In this document: piece after piece, positions 15,605-23,576 of the stretch | How positions within the stretch are numbered: the stretch's first letter is position 1 | Layout of the letters: every line of letters starts with the position of its first letter | Assembly: GCA_900549525.1 (NCBI GenBank) | Contig: UWSJ01000003.1 | Location: 1 to 45,521 of the forward strand | Origin: an uncultured Coriobacteriaceae bacterium | GTDB lineage: Bacteria > Actinomycetota > Coriobacteriia > Coriobacteriales > Atopobiaceae | Length of the DNA: 45,521 nucleotides | Direction of reading: 5' to 3' | Translations under genes and position numbers: made by a program | Notes under the pieces: generated by a model | Database searches by the model: none | Told to the model about the DNA's origin: nothing | The model's input: the letters and a program-made list of their open reading frames with translations, nothing else

Positions 15605-15832
15605 AGCGCGCGCCCTCCTGAACGCTCGTCTCCCCTCCGGTCGTCGGGTAGCCAGCTGGAGTGCTTCGCACCCTGGCAGTTCGTCAGAGATTCTTCCAAC
15701 CCCCTGTTCTCTGGGAGGACGCGCGCCATCACGGAAAGCTTCCGAGCCGCCCGCGCAGCGGGAATACGGTGCCACGTGCAGCCATCGGCTCGGCCGAACG
15801 CCCTGCGGGCCTGCGCTCGCGGGGCGTTTTTT
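15605..15832 (+). ncRNA. Candidate structured non-coding RNA of unknown class (about 230 nt)
   Basis: Between dedA and the ROK gene, 15440-15934 has no credible gene, but 15606-15832 is full of paired segments. A 14-nt stem (15606-15619 with 15713-15726) has 13 pairs and a single C-A mismatch. Inside it lies a hairpin with GCCAG/CTGGC (15651-15655, 15673-15677) and GTGC/GCAC (15661-15664, 15668-15671). Downstream, CCGAGCCG (15742-15749) pairs with CGGCTCGG (15786-15793), enclosing CCCGC/GCGGG (15750-15754, 15758-15762). CGGAA/TTCCG (15732-15744) is a mutually exclusive alternative. A terminator closes the unit. No plus-strand gene lies downstream for over 1.3 kb, so it is not an ordinary leader. 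I do not recognise tmRNA, RNase P RNA or 6S hallmarks. Ends are estimated. Confidence 0.65.
15798..15832 (+). terminator. Intrinsic terminator ending the structured RNA
   Basis: ACGCCCTGCG (15798-15807) pairs with CGCGGGGCGT (15818-15827) through 10 bp with a 10-nt loop. A run of six T follows (15827-15832). Orientation is clearly plus strand. Confidence 0.9.
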
Positions 15833-15896
15833 GTGGGCTGGATCTGTCGTGCACGGCCGACCGTGTTGCTGCAGCGTGCCCGGCCGGGTGCTATCG

Positions 15897-15923
15897 CCGA
15901 GCGCCGGGGCTTGCGGCGCTCGG
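15897..15923. terminator. Perfect 9-bp hairpin after the ROK gene
   Basis: CCGAGCGCC and GGCGCTCGG are separated by 9 nt, starting 11 nt after the ROK stop on the minus strand. No T-run follows on either strand. It may stabilise the mRNA 3' end or act as a weak or Rho-aided terminator. Confidence 0.45.
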
Positions 15924-15934
15924 CTCGCGTGGCG

Positions 15935-16924
15935 CTAGAGCAGTGCCAGGGCGGCGCGGGCGGCTCCGAGGAAGCCGGCCGTGTTGCCGAGCGTCGCCAC
16001 GCGGATGGGCGTCTCCTTGCAGGCGGGGATGGCAAACTCGCGGTAGGCCTCCTCGCATGCGGCGCCAAAGGTGTCCCAGCCGCCACACATGCCGCCGCCC
16101 ACCACGAACGTCCCCGGATCGACGACGGTGGACACGCAGGCAAGCGCGCGGGCGAGGTAGACGCCCAGCCGCTTGCAGGCCGCCTGCGCCTGGGTGTTGC
16201 CCTCGCGGGCCGCCACGAACACTGCGAGGGCGTCGGTGGCGTGGGCGATGGGAACCTCGCCCGCCCCGTCCTTCTCGCACTCCTCGCGATACAGGCGGAT
16301 AAGGCCGCGTGCCGACGCGTACTGCTCGAGACACCCGCGGCAGCCGCAGCCGCAGCGCTCGGTCTCGTTGGGCTCCACGTTGATGTGGCCCACCTCGCCG
16401 GCCGCCCCGTGCGCACCGGTCGCCACCTTGCCGTCCACGACGACGCCTGCGCCCACGCCCGTGCCCAGCGCCACCATCACGAGGCTCTGCGCGCCGTTGC
16501 CGGCACCCACCCAGGTCTCGCCAAGCGCGGCGGCGTTGCAGTCGTTGAGCACGGCGGCCGTCGCTCCGGGCAGCGCCTCGCGCAGGGCGGCGACAAGGCC
16601 GTCGAGGTCGAGCGTAACGTTGGGCGCCATTACGAGGGAGCCGTTTGGCAGCACGACGCCGGGCACGTCGAGACCCACGCCGATGAGCCGCTCGAATGCC
16701 ACGCCGGCCTTCTCGGAGAGCGCGCGGGCGGCCTCGGTCACCTTGGTGAACGCCTCGGCGCAGTCAAGCACGCCGGTCCTGATGGAGCCCTGCGCCAGCA
16801 CCTCGCCGCGCGGCGTGACCACGCCCATCTTGATGCTCGTCCCGCCCACGTCGATGCCGAGAACGGCCTGCACGTTGTCGATTGTCGCCGTTGTGCCCGT
16901 GTTTTCCGCGGCTGCTTCTGCCAT
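15935..16924 (-). CDS. ROK-family sugar kinase, probable glucokinase
   Basis: This 329-residue cytoplasmic kinase phosphorylates a hexose, most likely glucose, with ATP. The N-terminal phosphate-binding motif is LGIDVGGTSIKMG near residues 22-34, and VLNDCNAAALGE with the catalytic Asp lies near 150. VMVALGTGVGAGVVVDG follows. The ROK zinc region is GEVGHINVEP then CGCGCRGCLEQYAS, with His and three Cys ligands. GGGMCGG near the C-terminus is the late adenosine motif. There is no N-terminal winged helix, so it is an enzyme and not a ROK repressor. The start at 16924 has GGGGGA upstream on the minus strand. It stands alone between the structured RNA and the divergent dnaX. The specific sugar is inferred. 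Confidence 0.92.
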   Translation of the reverse strand: MAEAAAENTGTTATIDNVQAVLGIDVGGTSIKMGVVTPRGEVLAQGSIRTGVLDCAEAFTKVTEAARALSEKAGVAFERLIGVGLDVPGVVLPNGSLVMAPNVTLDLDGLVAALREALPGATAAVLNDCNAAALGETWVGAGNGAQSLVMVALGTGVGAGVVVDGKVATGAHGAAGEVGHINVEPNETERCGCGCRGCLEQYASARGLIRLYREECEKDGAGEVPIAHATDALAVFVAAREGNTQAQAACKRLGVYLARALACVSTVVDPGTFVVGGGMCGGWDTFGAACEEAYREFAIPACKETPIRVATLGNTAGFLGAARAALALL

Positions 16925-17187
16925 GGGTTCCCCCGTTCTGCGGAGTCTGGCCCCGCACTCGTGTCATAGGCCCTACAACCGTATGCGATGCGGCTCCAAG
17001 ATGATGCCTGCAATCCGCTGGCGGCGCACAGGAGCGGCGACCGTGGCCGACCAGTGGCATCCTCGCAGGCTGTTGCCACCCCAGCACTAACGGCTCGCCG
17101 TCGACTATGCTTGAACGTACGTCCGAGTGCGCCGTGCTCCTGGCCGCACTCGCCACGTCCCGCTCGCGCAACCCGCCGGAGGCCCGC

Positions 17188-19566
17188 ATGGAGTCGCTGT
17201 ATCGCAAGTACCGCCCGCAGACGTTCCAGGACGTCGTTGGCCAGTCGCACGTGGTCTCCACGCTCGAGCGCGCCGTGACCGAGGGCCGCACGAGCCATGC
17301 CTACCTGTTCTGCGGCCCGCGTGGCACCGGCAAGACCACCATGGCGCGCATCCTGGCCAAGGCGCTCGAGTGCGAGCAGGGGGCCGGGCACCTTCCGGAC
17401 GGCACGTGCGAGGAGTGCCGGCTCATCGCGGCGGGCGAGCACCCGGACGTCTACGAGCTGGACGCCGCGAGCCGCACGGGCGTGGACAACGTGCGCGAGG
17501 AGATCATCAACCGCGTGGACTACGCGCCGGTGCGGGGCCGCTATAAGGTATACATCATCGACGAGGTTCACATGCTCACCCCGGCGGCGTTCAACGCGCT
17601 GCTCAAGACGCTCGAGGAGCCGCCCGAGCACGTGGTGTTCATCATGTGCACCACTGACCCGCAGAAGATTCTCGCCACGATTCTCTCGCGCGTGCAGCGC
17701 TTCGACTTCCGTCCCATCGCCAACGACGAGATGCGCTCCCACCTTGTCGACATCTGCGACAAAGAGGGCTTCACATACGAGGACGAGGCTCTTGACCTCG
17801 TAGTTCGTCATGCGCGTGGCGGCATGCGCGACGCCATCTCCACGCTGGAACAGCTCTCCGTCTTCGGCGACGGACGGGTGACGGCCTCCTCGGCCCGCGA
17901 CCTTTTGGGCGAGGTGTCCAACTCGAAGATGGCAGGCGTCTCGCGGGCGCTTGCCTCCCGTGACGTGCCGACCCTCTTCGCCGAGGTGGCGAGCCTTGCA
18001 GACTCTGGAGCCGACCTCCTGCAGGTTGCCCGCGAGCTAGCGGCGCACGTGCGTGATGTGTATGTGGTTGCCGTGGCGGGCACGCGTCCGGGCGTGGTGA
18101 GCGCGTCCGAGGACGAGCTTGCCGAGCTTGCCGAGGAGGCCAAGGCCTACGGCGGGCCGGATCGGCTTGCGCGCGTGCTCTCGATTCTCGGAGACGCCGT
18201 GGGCGAGATGCGTTTTTCGCCCAATCAGCGTCTTGTGCTCGAGATTTCGCTCACGAAGGCGGCGCGGCCCAAGACCGACCTCACGCTCGAGTCGCTCGCC
18301 GAACGCGTCGAGGCGCTGGAGGCGCGGCTGGCGGGAGGCACCGGGGCGGCGGCTGTCGAGCCGGCGGCCGCGAAGAAGGCCGAGGCGCCTGCGAGGGCTT
18401 CCGCCCCCGTCGCGACGGCTGCCGAGAGGCCCGAGTCTGCCCCGACAGCGGCCCCGCGCATGGTGCCGCCTCCCAATCCGCTTCGCCATAAGCGCCCGGA
18501 GCCGACCGTGCCCCAGACGCAGGGCCCGAAGCCGGTGGCACCGGTTGCGGAGCCTGCCCCGACGCCCGAGCCGCCGAAGCCCGCGGTGCCGGTGCCTGCC
18601 GAGGCCCTCACGGCGCCGAAGCCCGCGCCTGTGACGCCTGCTGCGGTGCCGGCACCAAAGCCTGTGGCTCCCGCGGGCACGGCTCCTGCGGCGGAGGCTC
18701 CGGACACCGGGGCGCTACAGCGCTCGTGGAAGGCGGTCGTCGACGGCTTGCTCAAGAGCAGCGCCTCCTGCGGTTCGCTGCTGCTGAGCGCTCGCGCGGC
18801 GTCGGACGACGGCTCGACGCTTCTGGTGGAGCTTCCGGGCGGCAGCTCGTTCACGCGCCGCATGCTCGAGCGCGAGGACGTGAGGCAGATCGTGGGTGCC
18901 GCCGTCGACTCGGTGTTCGGCCGCCGCTCAGTGCGGTTTGAGGTCGCGGGGGAGGGGGTTGGCACCGGCTCGATGTCTGCGTCGGCACCCGCCGCCCCTG
19001 CTCCGAAGCCCGCGCCAGCGCCCGTGGCGCAGGCTCCCTCGCAGCCGCAGCCGCAGCCGCAGCCGCAGCCGCAGGCGTTGGCCGCCCCGGCTCCCGCGCC
19101 CGACCCCATCCCGCAACCACTGGCCGTCCCAGCGCCAGATCCCGACGAGCCTCCCTACGACGAGGTGCCTTTCGACGAAGTCCCCTACGATGACGCAGAC
19201 GTGAGCCTTTCCGAGGGCGACGTGCCACCCGGGCCTGCTCCGGTGGCGCCCCCGGTAACCCCCATGTCGTCCATGCCCACGCCCGCCCGAGCCGCCTCGC
19301 TGCAGATTCCGCCCGCCGCCCTCGCCGCTCGGGCCGCGCGCCCCAGGCCAACGCTTCCTCCCGAAGTCCCCGCGGTTGCCACGCAGGACGTCTCGACCCC
19401 GCCACCCACGCCTGCGGCAGTGCCGACGCCCACGCCTGCCCCCGTGCCCGGCGCATCCGCGCCCGAGGATCCTCCGGCAACTAACGAGGACATCGTCTCG
19501 ATGTTCTCGGACGTCTTCGGCAAGACGAAGGCCACCGTGGTGGATGAGGGCGGCAACGCGGTGTAG
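17188..19566 (+). CDS. dnaX: DNA polymerase III gamma/tau subunit
   Basis: This 792-residue protein is the clamp-loader ATPase that organises the replicative polymerase. Residues 1-~370 carry the AAA+ core: Walker A GPRGTGKTT at 43-51, Walker B region YIIDEVHML near 126-134, and sensor 1 region CTTDPQKIL. The zinc module shows Cys62, Cys74 and Cys77, with Asp71-Gly-Thr where the family usually has a fourth Cys. Residues ~400-520 and ~600-770 are Pro/Ala-rich linkers around a tau-like globular part near 515-600. The ATG at 17188 is chosen because GGAGG lies about 7 nt upstream; the longer frame from 17107 lacks support. No A-rich slippery site for a gamma frameshift was seen. It leads the conserved dnaX-ybaB-recR block. 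A TATGCT -10-like element lies at 17106-17111. Confidence 0.95.
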   Translation: MESLYRKYRPQTFQDVVGQSHVVSTLERAVTEGRTSHAYLFCGPRGTGKTTMARILAKALECEQGAGHLPDGTCEECRLIAAGEHPDVYELDAASRTGVDNVREEIINRVDYAPVRGRYKVYIIDEVHMLTPAAFNALLKTLEEPPEHVVFIMCTTDPQKILATILSRVQRFDFRPIANDEMRSHLVDICDKEGFTYEDEALDLVVRHARGGMRDAISTLEQLSVFGDGRVTASSARDLLGEVSNSKMAGVSRALASRDVPTLFAEVASLADSGADLLQVARELAAHVRDVYVVAVAGTRPGVVSASEDELAELAEEAKAYGGPDRLARVLSILGDAVGEMRFSPNQRLVLEISLTKAARPKTDLTLESLAERVEALEARLAGGTGAAAVEPAAAKKAEAPARASAPVATAAERPESAPTAAPRMVPPPNPLRHKRPEPTVPQTQGPKPVAPVAEPAPTPEPPKPAVPVPAEALTAPKPAPVTPAAVPAPKPVAPAGTAPAAEAPDTGALQRSWKAVVDGLLKSSASCGSLLLSARAASDDGSTLLVELPGGSSFTRRMLEREDVRQIVGAAVDSVFGRRSVRFEVAGEGVGTGSMSASAPAAPAPKPAPAPVAQAPSQPQPQPQPQPQALAAPAPAPDPIPQPLAVPAPDPDEPPYDEVPFDEVPYDDADVSLSEGDVPPGPAPVAPPVTPMSSMPTPARAASLQIPPAALAARAARPRPTLPPEVPAVATQDVSTPPPTPAAVPTPTPAPVPGASAPEDPPATNEDIVSMFSDVFGKTKATVVDEGGNAV
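19041..19076 (+). repeat. In-gene hexanucleotide microsatellite (Pro-Gln repeats) in dnaX
   Basis: CAGCCG repeats about five to six times and encodes an alternating Pro-Gln tract in the tau linker. Unit gain or loss would change linker length in steps of two residues without a frameshift. Confidence 0.8.
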
Positions 19567-19588
19567 GGACGCCCGCACAATCGTCAAC

Positions 19589-19620
19589 GGTGGCGGCCCC
19601 ACACCTGCCGTGCCGCCACC
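19589..19620. terminator. Perfect 9-bp inverted repeat after dnaX
   Basis: GGTGGCGGC and GCCGCCACC are separated by 14 nt and start 23 nt after the dnaX stop. There is no T-run, so termination is uncertain. The rest of the 184-bp gap before ybaB shows no gene. Confidence 0.4.
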
Positions 19621-19750
19621 GCCGACCCCGTCATCTCGCTCCCGTCGCCTTCCTAGAACCGCTAGAGTCATAGCGACGTACCGCCGCGCGGCTGACCTGC
19701 ACTCCGGGTCGGTCGCGTCTGCGTGGGATCCCTACGGACAAGGAGCCACC

Positions 19751-20074
19751 ATGCCCCAGATGAACATGCAGCAGATGATGAAGCAGGCCCGCAAGATGCA
19801 GGAGCAGCTTGCCGCCGCGCAGGAGAAGCTCAAGGACGTCGAAGTCTCGGCCTCTGCCGGCGGTGGAATGGTCAAGGTCGTCGCCACGGGCGACCTGCAG
19901 CTCAAGTCCATCGAGATCAAGCCCGAGGCCTGCGACCCCGAGGACGTTGAGCTGCTCCAGGACATGATCCTCGCCGCTGTCAACGACGCCATCAGCTCCG
20001 CGCAGGAGACCGCTGGCAAGCAGATGAGCGCCGCTACCGGCCTCGGCGGCATGAACATCCCGGGCTTGTTCTAA
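19751..20074 (+). CDS. YbaB/EbfC-family nucleoid-associated protein
   Basis: This 107-residue DNA-binding protein is of normal size for the family, which forms small dimers that bind and compact DNA. It shows the Met/Gln-rich N-terminal helix (MPQMNMQQMMKQARKMQEQL), a central beta region (GGGMVKVVATGDLQLKSIEI) and the C-terminal helix (DPEDVELLQDMILAAVNDA). The end is GLGGMNIPGLF, close to the family consensus. The ATG is preceded by AAGGAG. It sits between dnaX and recR as in most bacteria, and recR begins 4 nt after its stop, so the two are translationally coupled. Confidence 0.95.
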   Translation: MPQMNMQQMMKQARKMQEQLAAAQEKLKDVEVSASAGGGMVKVVATGDLQLKSIEIKPEACDPEDVELLQDMILAAVNDAISSAQETAGKQMSAATGLGGMNIPGLF

Positions 20075-20078
20075 CCCG

Positions 20079-20711
20079 ATGCCCTACGAACAGCTGGGCG
20101 GCGGCAGCCCCGCGAGCAATGACGGTCGTGCGCTCCGCCGCCTGCTCGACGAGCTGGGTCGTCTTCCGGGCATTGGCCCCAAGAGCGCCCAGCGCATCGC
20201 CTACCACATCCTCGGTGCAGACGCAGAAGAAGCCCGTCGCCTTGCCCAGGCCATCCTCGACGTGAAGCAGCAGGTTCACTTCTGCCCCGTCTGCTTCAGC
20301 TACGCTACGCGCGAGAAGTGCGACGTGTGCGAGGATCCTTCGCGCGATCGCAGCTCCATCTGCGTGGTGAGCGAGCCGCGCGACGTCTCGGCTATCGAGC
20401 GTACGGGTGCCTACCACGGCTTATATCACGTGCTCGGCGGGGTCATCTCGCCTATGGACAAGATTGGCCCGGACCAGCTGCACGTTCGCGAGCTGCTGGC
20501 GCGGCTTGCCGACGGCGAGGTCAACGAGGTCATTCTCGCCACCAATCCCGACGTCGAGGGCGAGACCACGGCAACGTACCTTTCGCGCACCATCAAACCG
20601 CTCGGCGTGCACGTGACGCGCCTTGCGAGCGGTCTGCCCGTCGGCGGCGACTTGGAATATGCGGATGAGGTGACGCTCGGGAGGGCGATCGAGGCCCGTC
20701 GCGAGCTCTAG
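20079..20711 (+). CDS. recR: Recombination mediator protein RecR
   Basis: This 210-residue protein works with RecF and RecO to load RecA at single-stranded gaps. The N-terminal helix-hairpin-helix is seen in LGRLPGIGPKSAQRIAYHIL near residues 27-46. The zinc finger is CPVC-x6-KCDVC near 69-83, and the Toprim domain follows (SICVVSEPRDVSAIE ... VILATNPDVEGETTATYL). It has a 15-residue N-terminal extension relative to many RecR proteins (MPYEQLGGGSPASND). It has no separate ribosome site and starts 4 nt after ybaB, consistent with coupled translation. A hairpin follows the gene. Confidence 0.96.
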   Translation: MPYEQLGGGSPASNDGRALRRLLDELGRLPGIGPKSAQRIAYHILGADAEEARRLAQAILDVKQQVHFCPVCFSYATREKCDVCEDPSRDRSSICVVSEPRDVSAIERTGAYHGLYHVLGGVISPMDKIGPDQLHVRELLARLADGEVNEVILATNPDVEGETTATYLSRTIKPLGVHVTRLASGLPVGGDLEYADEVTLGRAIEARREL

Positions 20712-20748
20712 CGGGTGGCGCTGTAGAATTGTCAACAGCTGATAAGGG

Positions 20749-20773
20749 CGGGGCCTCGCGGCGCGGGGCCCCG
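20749..20773 (+). terminator. Hairpin after recR
   Basis: Positions 20749-20759 and 20763-20773 form an 11-bp G+C-rich stem with a 3-nt loop. The following TCTCGTGT is only weakly T-rich, so it is a possible but not canonical terminator. Confidence 0.5.
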
Positions 20774-20849
20774 TCTCGTGTTCGGAGGCACCCGCACGCG
20801 TGTTCGGCCAAGTTGTCGAGTGCAGGCGAGGTGGCGGAGAGGGAGCAAC

Positions 20850-21923
20850 ATGGCGGGCAAGCGCTTTAGGACGGACGTGCGAGACGAGGGCTCCGGGGCA
20901 AGGCCCGCGGCAAACACCCCCGCTCCCGGTCATCAGGCGAGCGGCCGCCGCTTCCGGGAAGCCGGGGATCGCGCCTCGGCACCCCACGCGTCTCGCCCCG
21001 TGACCGATCGCCCCGCCGCAGGCCGACCGGCCGCCCATGGCTCTCGCTTCGCCTCGGCCTCTCGCGCCGTCGAGGGGACGCATAGCTTCCCCAAGCTCGG
21101 GGGTTCTCACATGCACCTTGCGAAGGGGGAGGTTCCCGTCACCTCCAGCATGGGGGACGCCCCCGGCGCGTCCTTCTCGGTTGACGAGGCACCTCGCCCC
21201 ATTGACCCGTCTGCCACGGGGTCGTTCGGCATCCTCAAGGCCCGCCAAGGTGCCGTGATATCCACGCGCGAGACAGCCGATCGTGCAGCGCGCGTGGCCC
21301 GCAAGGCCCTGCCAAGGTCCGAGCGCAGGAGGCTCTCCGCTGCGTACCGGCCGGGCGCGTCGCGTGGGCGTGATGGCCGCGAGAGCGTCCCGGGGGCAGT
21401 GAGCGCCATCAGGAATGCGTCGCCCGTGCTTATCGCGGGCATAGCGGTGGCGGCGTTTGTCGTGGTGGCGCTGCTGTTCGTGCTCGTGGGCGGAGCGCTT
21501 GCGCCTGCTCCGGCTCCCGCTCCCGAAACGGGGGCGGCGACGGCGCCGGCCGAGGCGACCGTCGACACGGGTCAGTCCGTGTCCTACAACGGCTTCACCT
21601 ACGGCCTCAGCAAGGGCGACAACGGCTGGGAGTTCACGCGTACCCCCGACGGCGGTGCCGCTTCGGCGCTGTTCTCGTTTTCTGGCACGCCGGTGTCGAT
21701 CGTGCTCTTCCAGGGAACGTTCTACGTGGCGGAGAATCTGTCGGATGGCACGTGGGACGTTGTCTGCTATGTGGTGGCCGACGGCTCTACCTCCGCGCAG
21801 CTGCTTGGATCGGACGGCAACCCGGTCACGGGCCGGGGCTCGCTCTCGAGCTCCTCGCTCGACGGGTCGAGCCTCGTGCTTGTTGATGAGGCGGGCAATC
21901 AGACGCAGGTGCCGCTTTCCTAG
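20850..21923 (+). CDS. Single-pass membrane protein with basic cytoplasmic region, function unknown
   Basis: This 357-residue protein has a long polar, Arg/Ala/Pro-rich and probably disordered N-terminal half (about residues 1-185). One strong membrane segment at about 191-216 (SPVLIAGIAVAAFVVVALLF and on) is followed by a short Ala/Pro linker and an extracytoplasmic ~120-residue domain. That domain is rich in Gly, Ser and aromatic residues (VSYNGFTYGLSKGDNGWEF, FQGTFYVAENLSDGTWDVVCY) and looks beta-structured. Positive charges before the membrane segment suggest the N-terminus is inside. The ATG at 20850 has GAGAGGGAG upstream. I recognise no family. It stands alone between recR and tRNA-Asp; a cell-envelope role is inferred only from topology. 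Confidence 0.75.
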   Translation: MAGKRFRTDVRDEGSGARPAANTPAPGHQASGRRFREAGDRASAPHASRPVTDRPAAGRPAAHGSRFASASRAVEGTHSFPKLGGSHMHLAKGEVPVTSSMGDAPGASFSVDEAPRPIDPSATGSFGILKARQGAVISTRETADRAARVARKALPRSERRRLSAAYRPGASRGRDGRESVPGAVSAIRNASPVLIAGIAVAAFVVVALLFVLVGGALAPAPAPAPETGAATAPAEATVDTGQSVSYNGFTYGLSKGDNGWEFTRTPDGGAASALFSFSGTPVSIVLFQGTFYVAENLSDGTWDVVCYVVADGSTSAQLLGSDGNPVTGRGSLSSSSLDGSSLVLVDEAGNQTQVPLS

Positions 21924-21939
21924 GATTTCCGCTGGGCGG

Positions 21940-21981
21940 AGCCCCATTTTCTCCTCGGAAAAAAATTTTGAAATTGGGGCT
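21940..21981. promoter_or_regulatory. 12-nt inverted repeat just upstream of the tRNA-Asp promoter
   Basis: AGCCCCATTTTC and GAAATTGGGGCT are inverted copies with one mismatch, separated by an 18-nt A+T-rich stretch. It could terminate the upstream gene or influence the tRNA promoter, whose -35 element begins at its last base. Confidence 0.5.
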
Positions 21982-22010
21982 AGACACAAGTCAGAGGCTT
22001 CTTGTAATAT
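21981..22010 (+). promoter_or_regulatory. Promoter of tRNA-Asp
   Basis: TAGACA at 21981-21986 and TAATAT at 22005-22010 are 18 bp apart, ending 18 nt before the tRNA 5' end. The region is clearly more A+T-rich than its surroundings. Confidence 0.6.
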
Positions 22011-22028
22011 AGCCCTCGCACCACGCAC

Positions 22029-22105
<77 letters not shown>

Positions 22106-22117
22106 TGAATGCGCAGA

Positions 22118-22148
22118 GGGTCGTCGGATTCGTCCGGCGGCCCTTTTT
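22118..22148 (+). terminator. Intrinsic terminator after tRNA-Asp
   Basis: An 11-bp stem (GGGTCGTCGGA with TCCGGCGGCCC, including G-U pairs) is followed by TTTTT at 22144-22148. Confidence 0.88.
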
Positions 22149-22274
22149 GCTTGCATCGTTCTCGCCCCGCCTTGCGCACCTCCGTCTCCCGCATACCCCC
22201 GCACGTTCCCGGTCGCGACAAATGTTGGCGCGCTTGGTACAATTCGTGCAAACGCAAGCACATTGGGGGAGACC

Positions 22275-23051
22275 TTGGCCAAGATCGAGCAGAACGCATC
22301 AGCCGCGAGCGTCGTCAGGCGCCCGACGGTGTCAGGGGCCTCCTCCCCGGTCGCCCCCGCCGCCCCCGCACGCACGACGCCTGCCCCCGCTCGACTCGCC
22401 GTCTTCGACTACGACGGCACCATCATCGACGGGCAGTCCGGCTCGCTCTTCTCGCGCTATCTGCTGTCCCATGGCCTCATCTCCGTGCGTACCGGCAGCC
22501 GTCTGCTCTGGTGGGGCGTCCGCTACAAGCTGCATCTGCCGTATCGCCAGGACGAGGCCCGCGAGCTCATCTTTCGCGACCTGGGCCAGCGCGGCTGCGA
22601 CGAGGCCCTGCGCATCATGCGCGCCTTCCATGACGAGGTGTTGCGCCCGCTCTACCGCGCCGATGCGATGGCGGAGGTTCACCGACGTCACGGGGAGGGG
22701 TGCGTCACGCTGCTCATCTCGGCTACGTTCGAGGAGATCGCTCGTCTTGCTGCCGAGGAGCTCGGGGTAGACGGCTTTGCCGCCACCTGCATGGAGCGCG
22801 ACGCGTCCGGGGCCTTCACGGGCAAGGTGGCGGGCGAGGTCGTGGCGGGGCCGGGCAAGTGCCGCGCCGCCGAGCGCTGGGCAGACGCGCACCTTGGCAC
22901 GGGTGCGTGGATCATCGCCTACGCCTACGGGGATCACTTCACCGACGAGCCCCTGCTCGAGCGCGCCGAGACGCCCTTCGCCGTCGACCCCGGAACGACG
23001 CTTGCTCGCGTTGCCCGCCGCCGCAGGTGGCAGATTCTTGAGTGGAAGTAG
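22275..23051 (+). CDS. HAD-superfamily hydrolase, subfamily IB (SerB-like)
   Basis: This ~258-residue protein is a probable cytoplasmic phosphatase. After a disordered Ala/Pro-rich stretch of ~40 residues the HAD motif I appears as VFDYDGTIIDGQS, with the nucleophile Asp and the acid Asp two residues later. Motif II is the Ser in LLISATFEEIA, the motif III Lys is in the GPGKCRAAERW region, and motif IV is AYGDHFTDEPLLE. This is the HAD-IB layout shared with phosphoserine phosphatase and with hypothetical HAD-IB proteins; the substrate is not clear. The best start is TTG 22275 after GGGGGAG; a TTG at 22263 lacks a ribosome site. It lies 6 nt before the Rrf2 gene, so the two are likely co-transcribed. 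Confidence 0.88.
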   Translation: MAKIEQNASAASVVRRPTVSGASSPVAPAAPARTTPAPARLAVFDYDGTIIDGQSGSLFSRYLLSHGLISVRTGSRLLWWGVRYKLHLPYRQDEARELIFRDLGQRGCDEALRIMRAFHDEVLRPLYRADAMAEVHRRHGEGCVTLLISATFEEIARLAAEELGVDGFAATCMERDASGAFTGKVAGEVVAGPGKCRAAERWADAHLGTGAWIIAYAYGDHFTDEPLLERAETPFAVDPGTTLARVARRRRWQILEWK

Positions 23052-23057
23052 CTCGCC

Positions 23058-23576
23058 ATGGACATCTCCCGCAAGACCGACTACGCCCTGCGCATGCTCG
23101 CTGCGCTCGTTCGTGACCCGTCCGGTGTCGTCCCGGTGCGTTCCGCGGCGCTCGACAACGGCGTGCCCTACTCGTTTGCCCGCTCCATCCAGCACGACCT
23201 TGTGAATGCGGGTATGGTCGAGAGCCTGCGCGGCTCCAAGGGAGGCATGCGGCTCTCCGTCGACCCCGCTCAGGTGACGCTTCTTGAGGTGGTCGAGGCG
23301 ATCCAGGGGCCGCTCGTACTGGCCTCCTGTGCCTTTGCCGGGCCCGACGGCGGCCCGTGCCCGCGTGCCCGCGACTGCCGCTTCAATCCCATCTGGGTCG
23401 GCACCCGTGACTTGCTTGGCTCGTACCTGGCGTCGGTCTCGCTTGCCGAGGTCGTGGCAGGCGAGGCGCGGCCGTTCGTGGACGCGCGCTTCGCAACTCC
23501 GGGCGGCTCCGGTCTCGTGCCCGAGCTGGGCGATCAGCCCGCTCCCGCTGCCGAGGCGGAGTCCGACGTTGCCTAG
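23058..23576 (+). CDS. Rrf2-family transcriptional regulator with probable Fe-S cluster
   Basis: This 172-residue regulator has the N-terminal winged helix typical of Rrf2 proteins (KTDYALRMLAALV near residues 6-18; RGSKGGMRL near 58-66). Three cysteines at positions 91, 101 and 107 match the cluster-binding loop of IscR/NsrR/RsrR-type members, so it probably senses Fe-S status, nitric oxide or redox state. The C-terminal ~30 residues are a disordered Pro/Ala/Glu tail. It starts 6 nt after the HAD gene, and its stop overlaps the TTG start of the MutY-like gene by 8 nt. No operator could be assigned. The signal and target genes are inference. Confidence 0.9.
   Translation: MDISRKTDYALRMLAALVRDPSGVVPVRSAALDNGVPYSFARSIQHDLVNAGMVESLRGSKGGMRLSVDPAQVTLLEVVEAIQGPLVLASCAFAGPDGGPCPRARDCRFNPIWVGTRDLLGSYLASVSLAEVVAGEARPFVDARFATPGGSGLVPELGDQPAPAAEAESDVA

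Noticed and set aside
15750..15832. T-box leader, because of a GGTGCCACG segment before a terminator
   Set aside because: The conserved TGGNACCGCG core is not matched, no stem I specifier features are seen, and no plus-strand gene follows.
17188..19566. Programmed frameshift in dnaX producing a gamma form
   Set aside because: No A-rich slippery heptamer with a following hairpin was seen; the G+C-rich linker offers no convincing site.
23284..23568. An N-terminal extension of the MutY-like protein
   Set aside because: It lies entirely inside the Rrf2 gene in another frame and has no HhH-GPD resemblance; TTG 23569 has a ribosome site.
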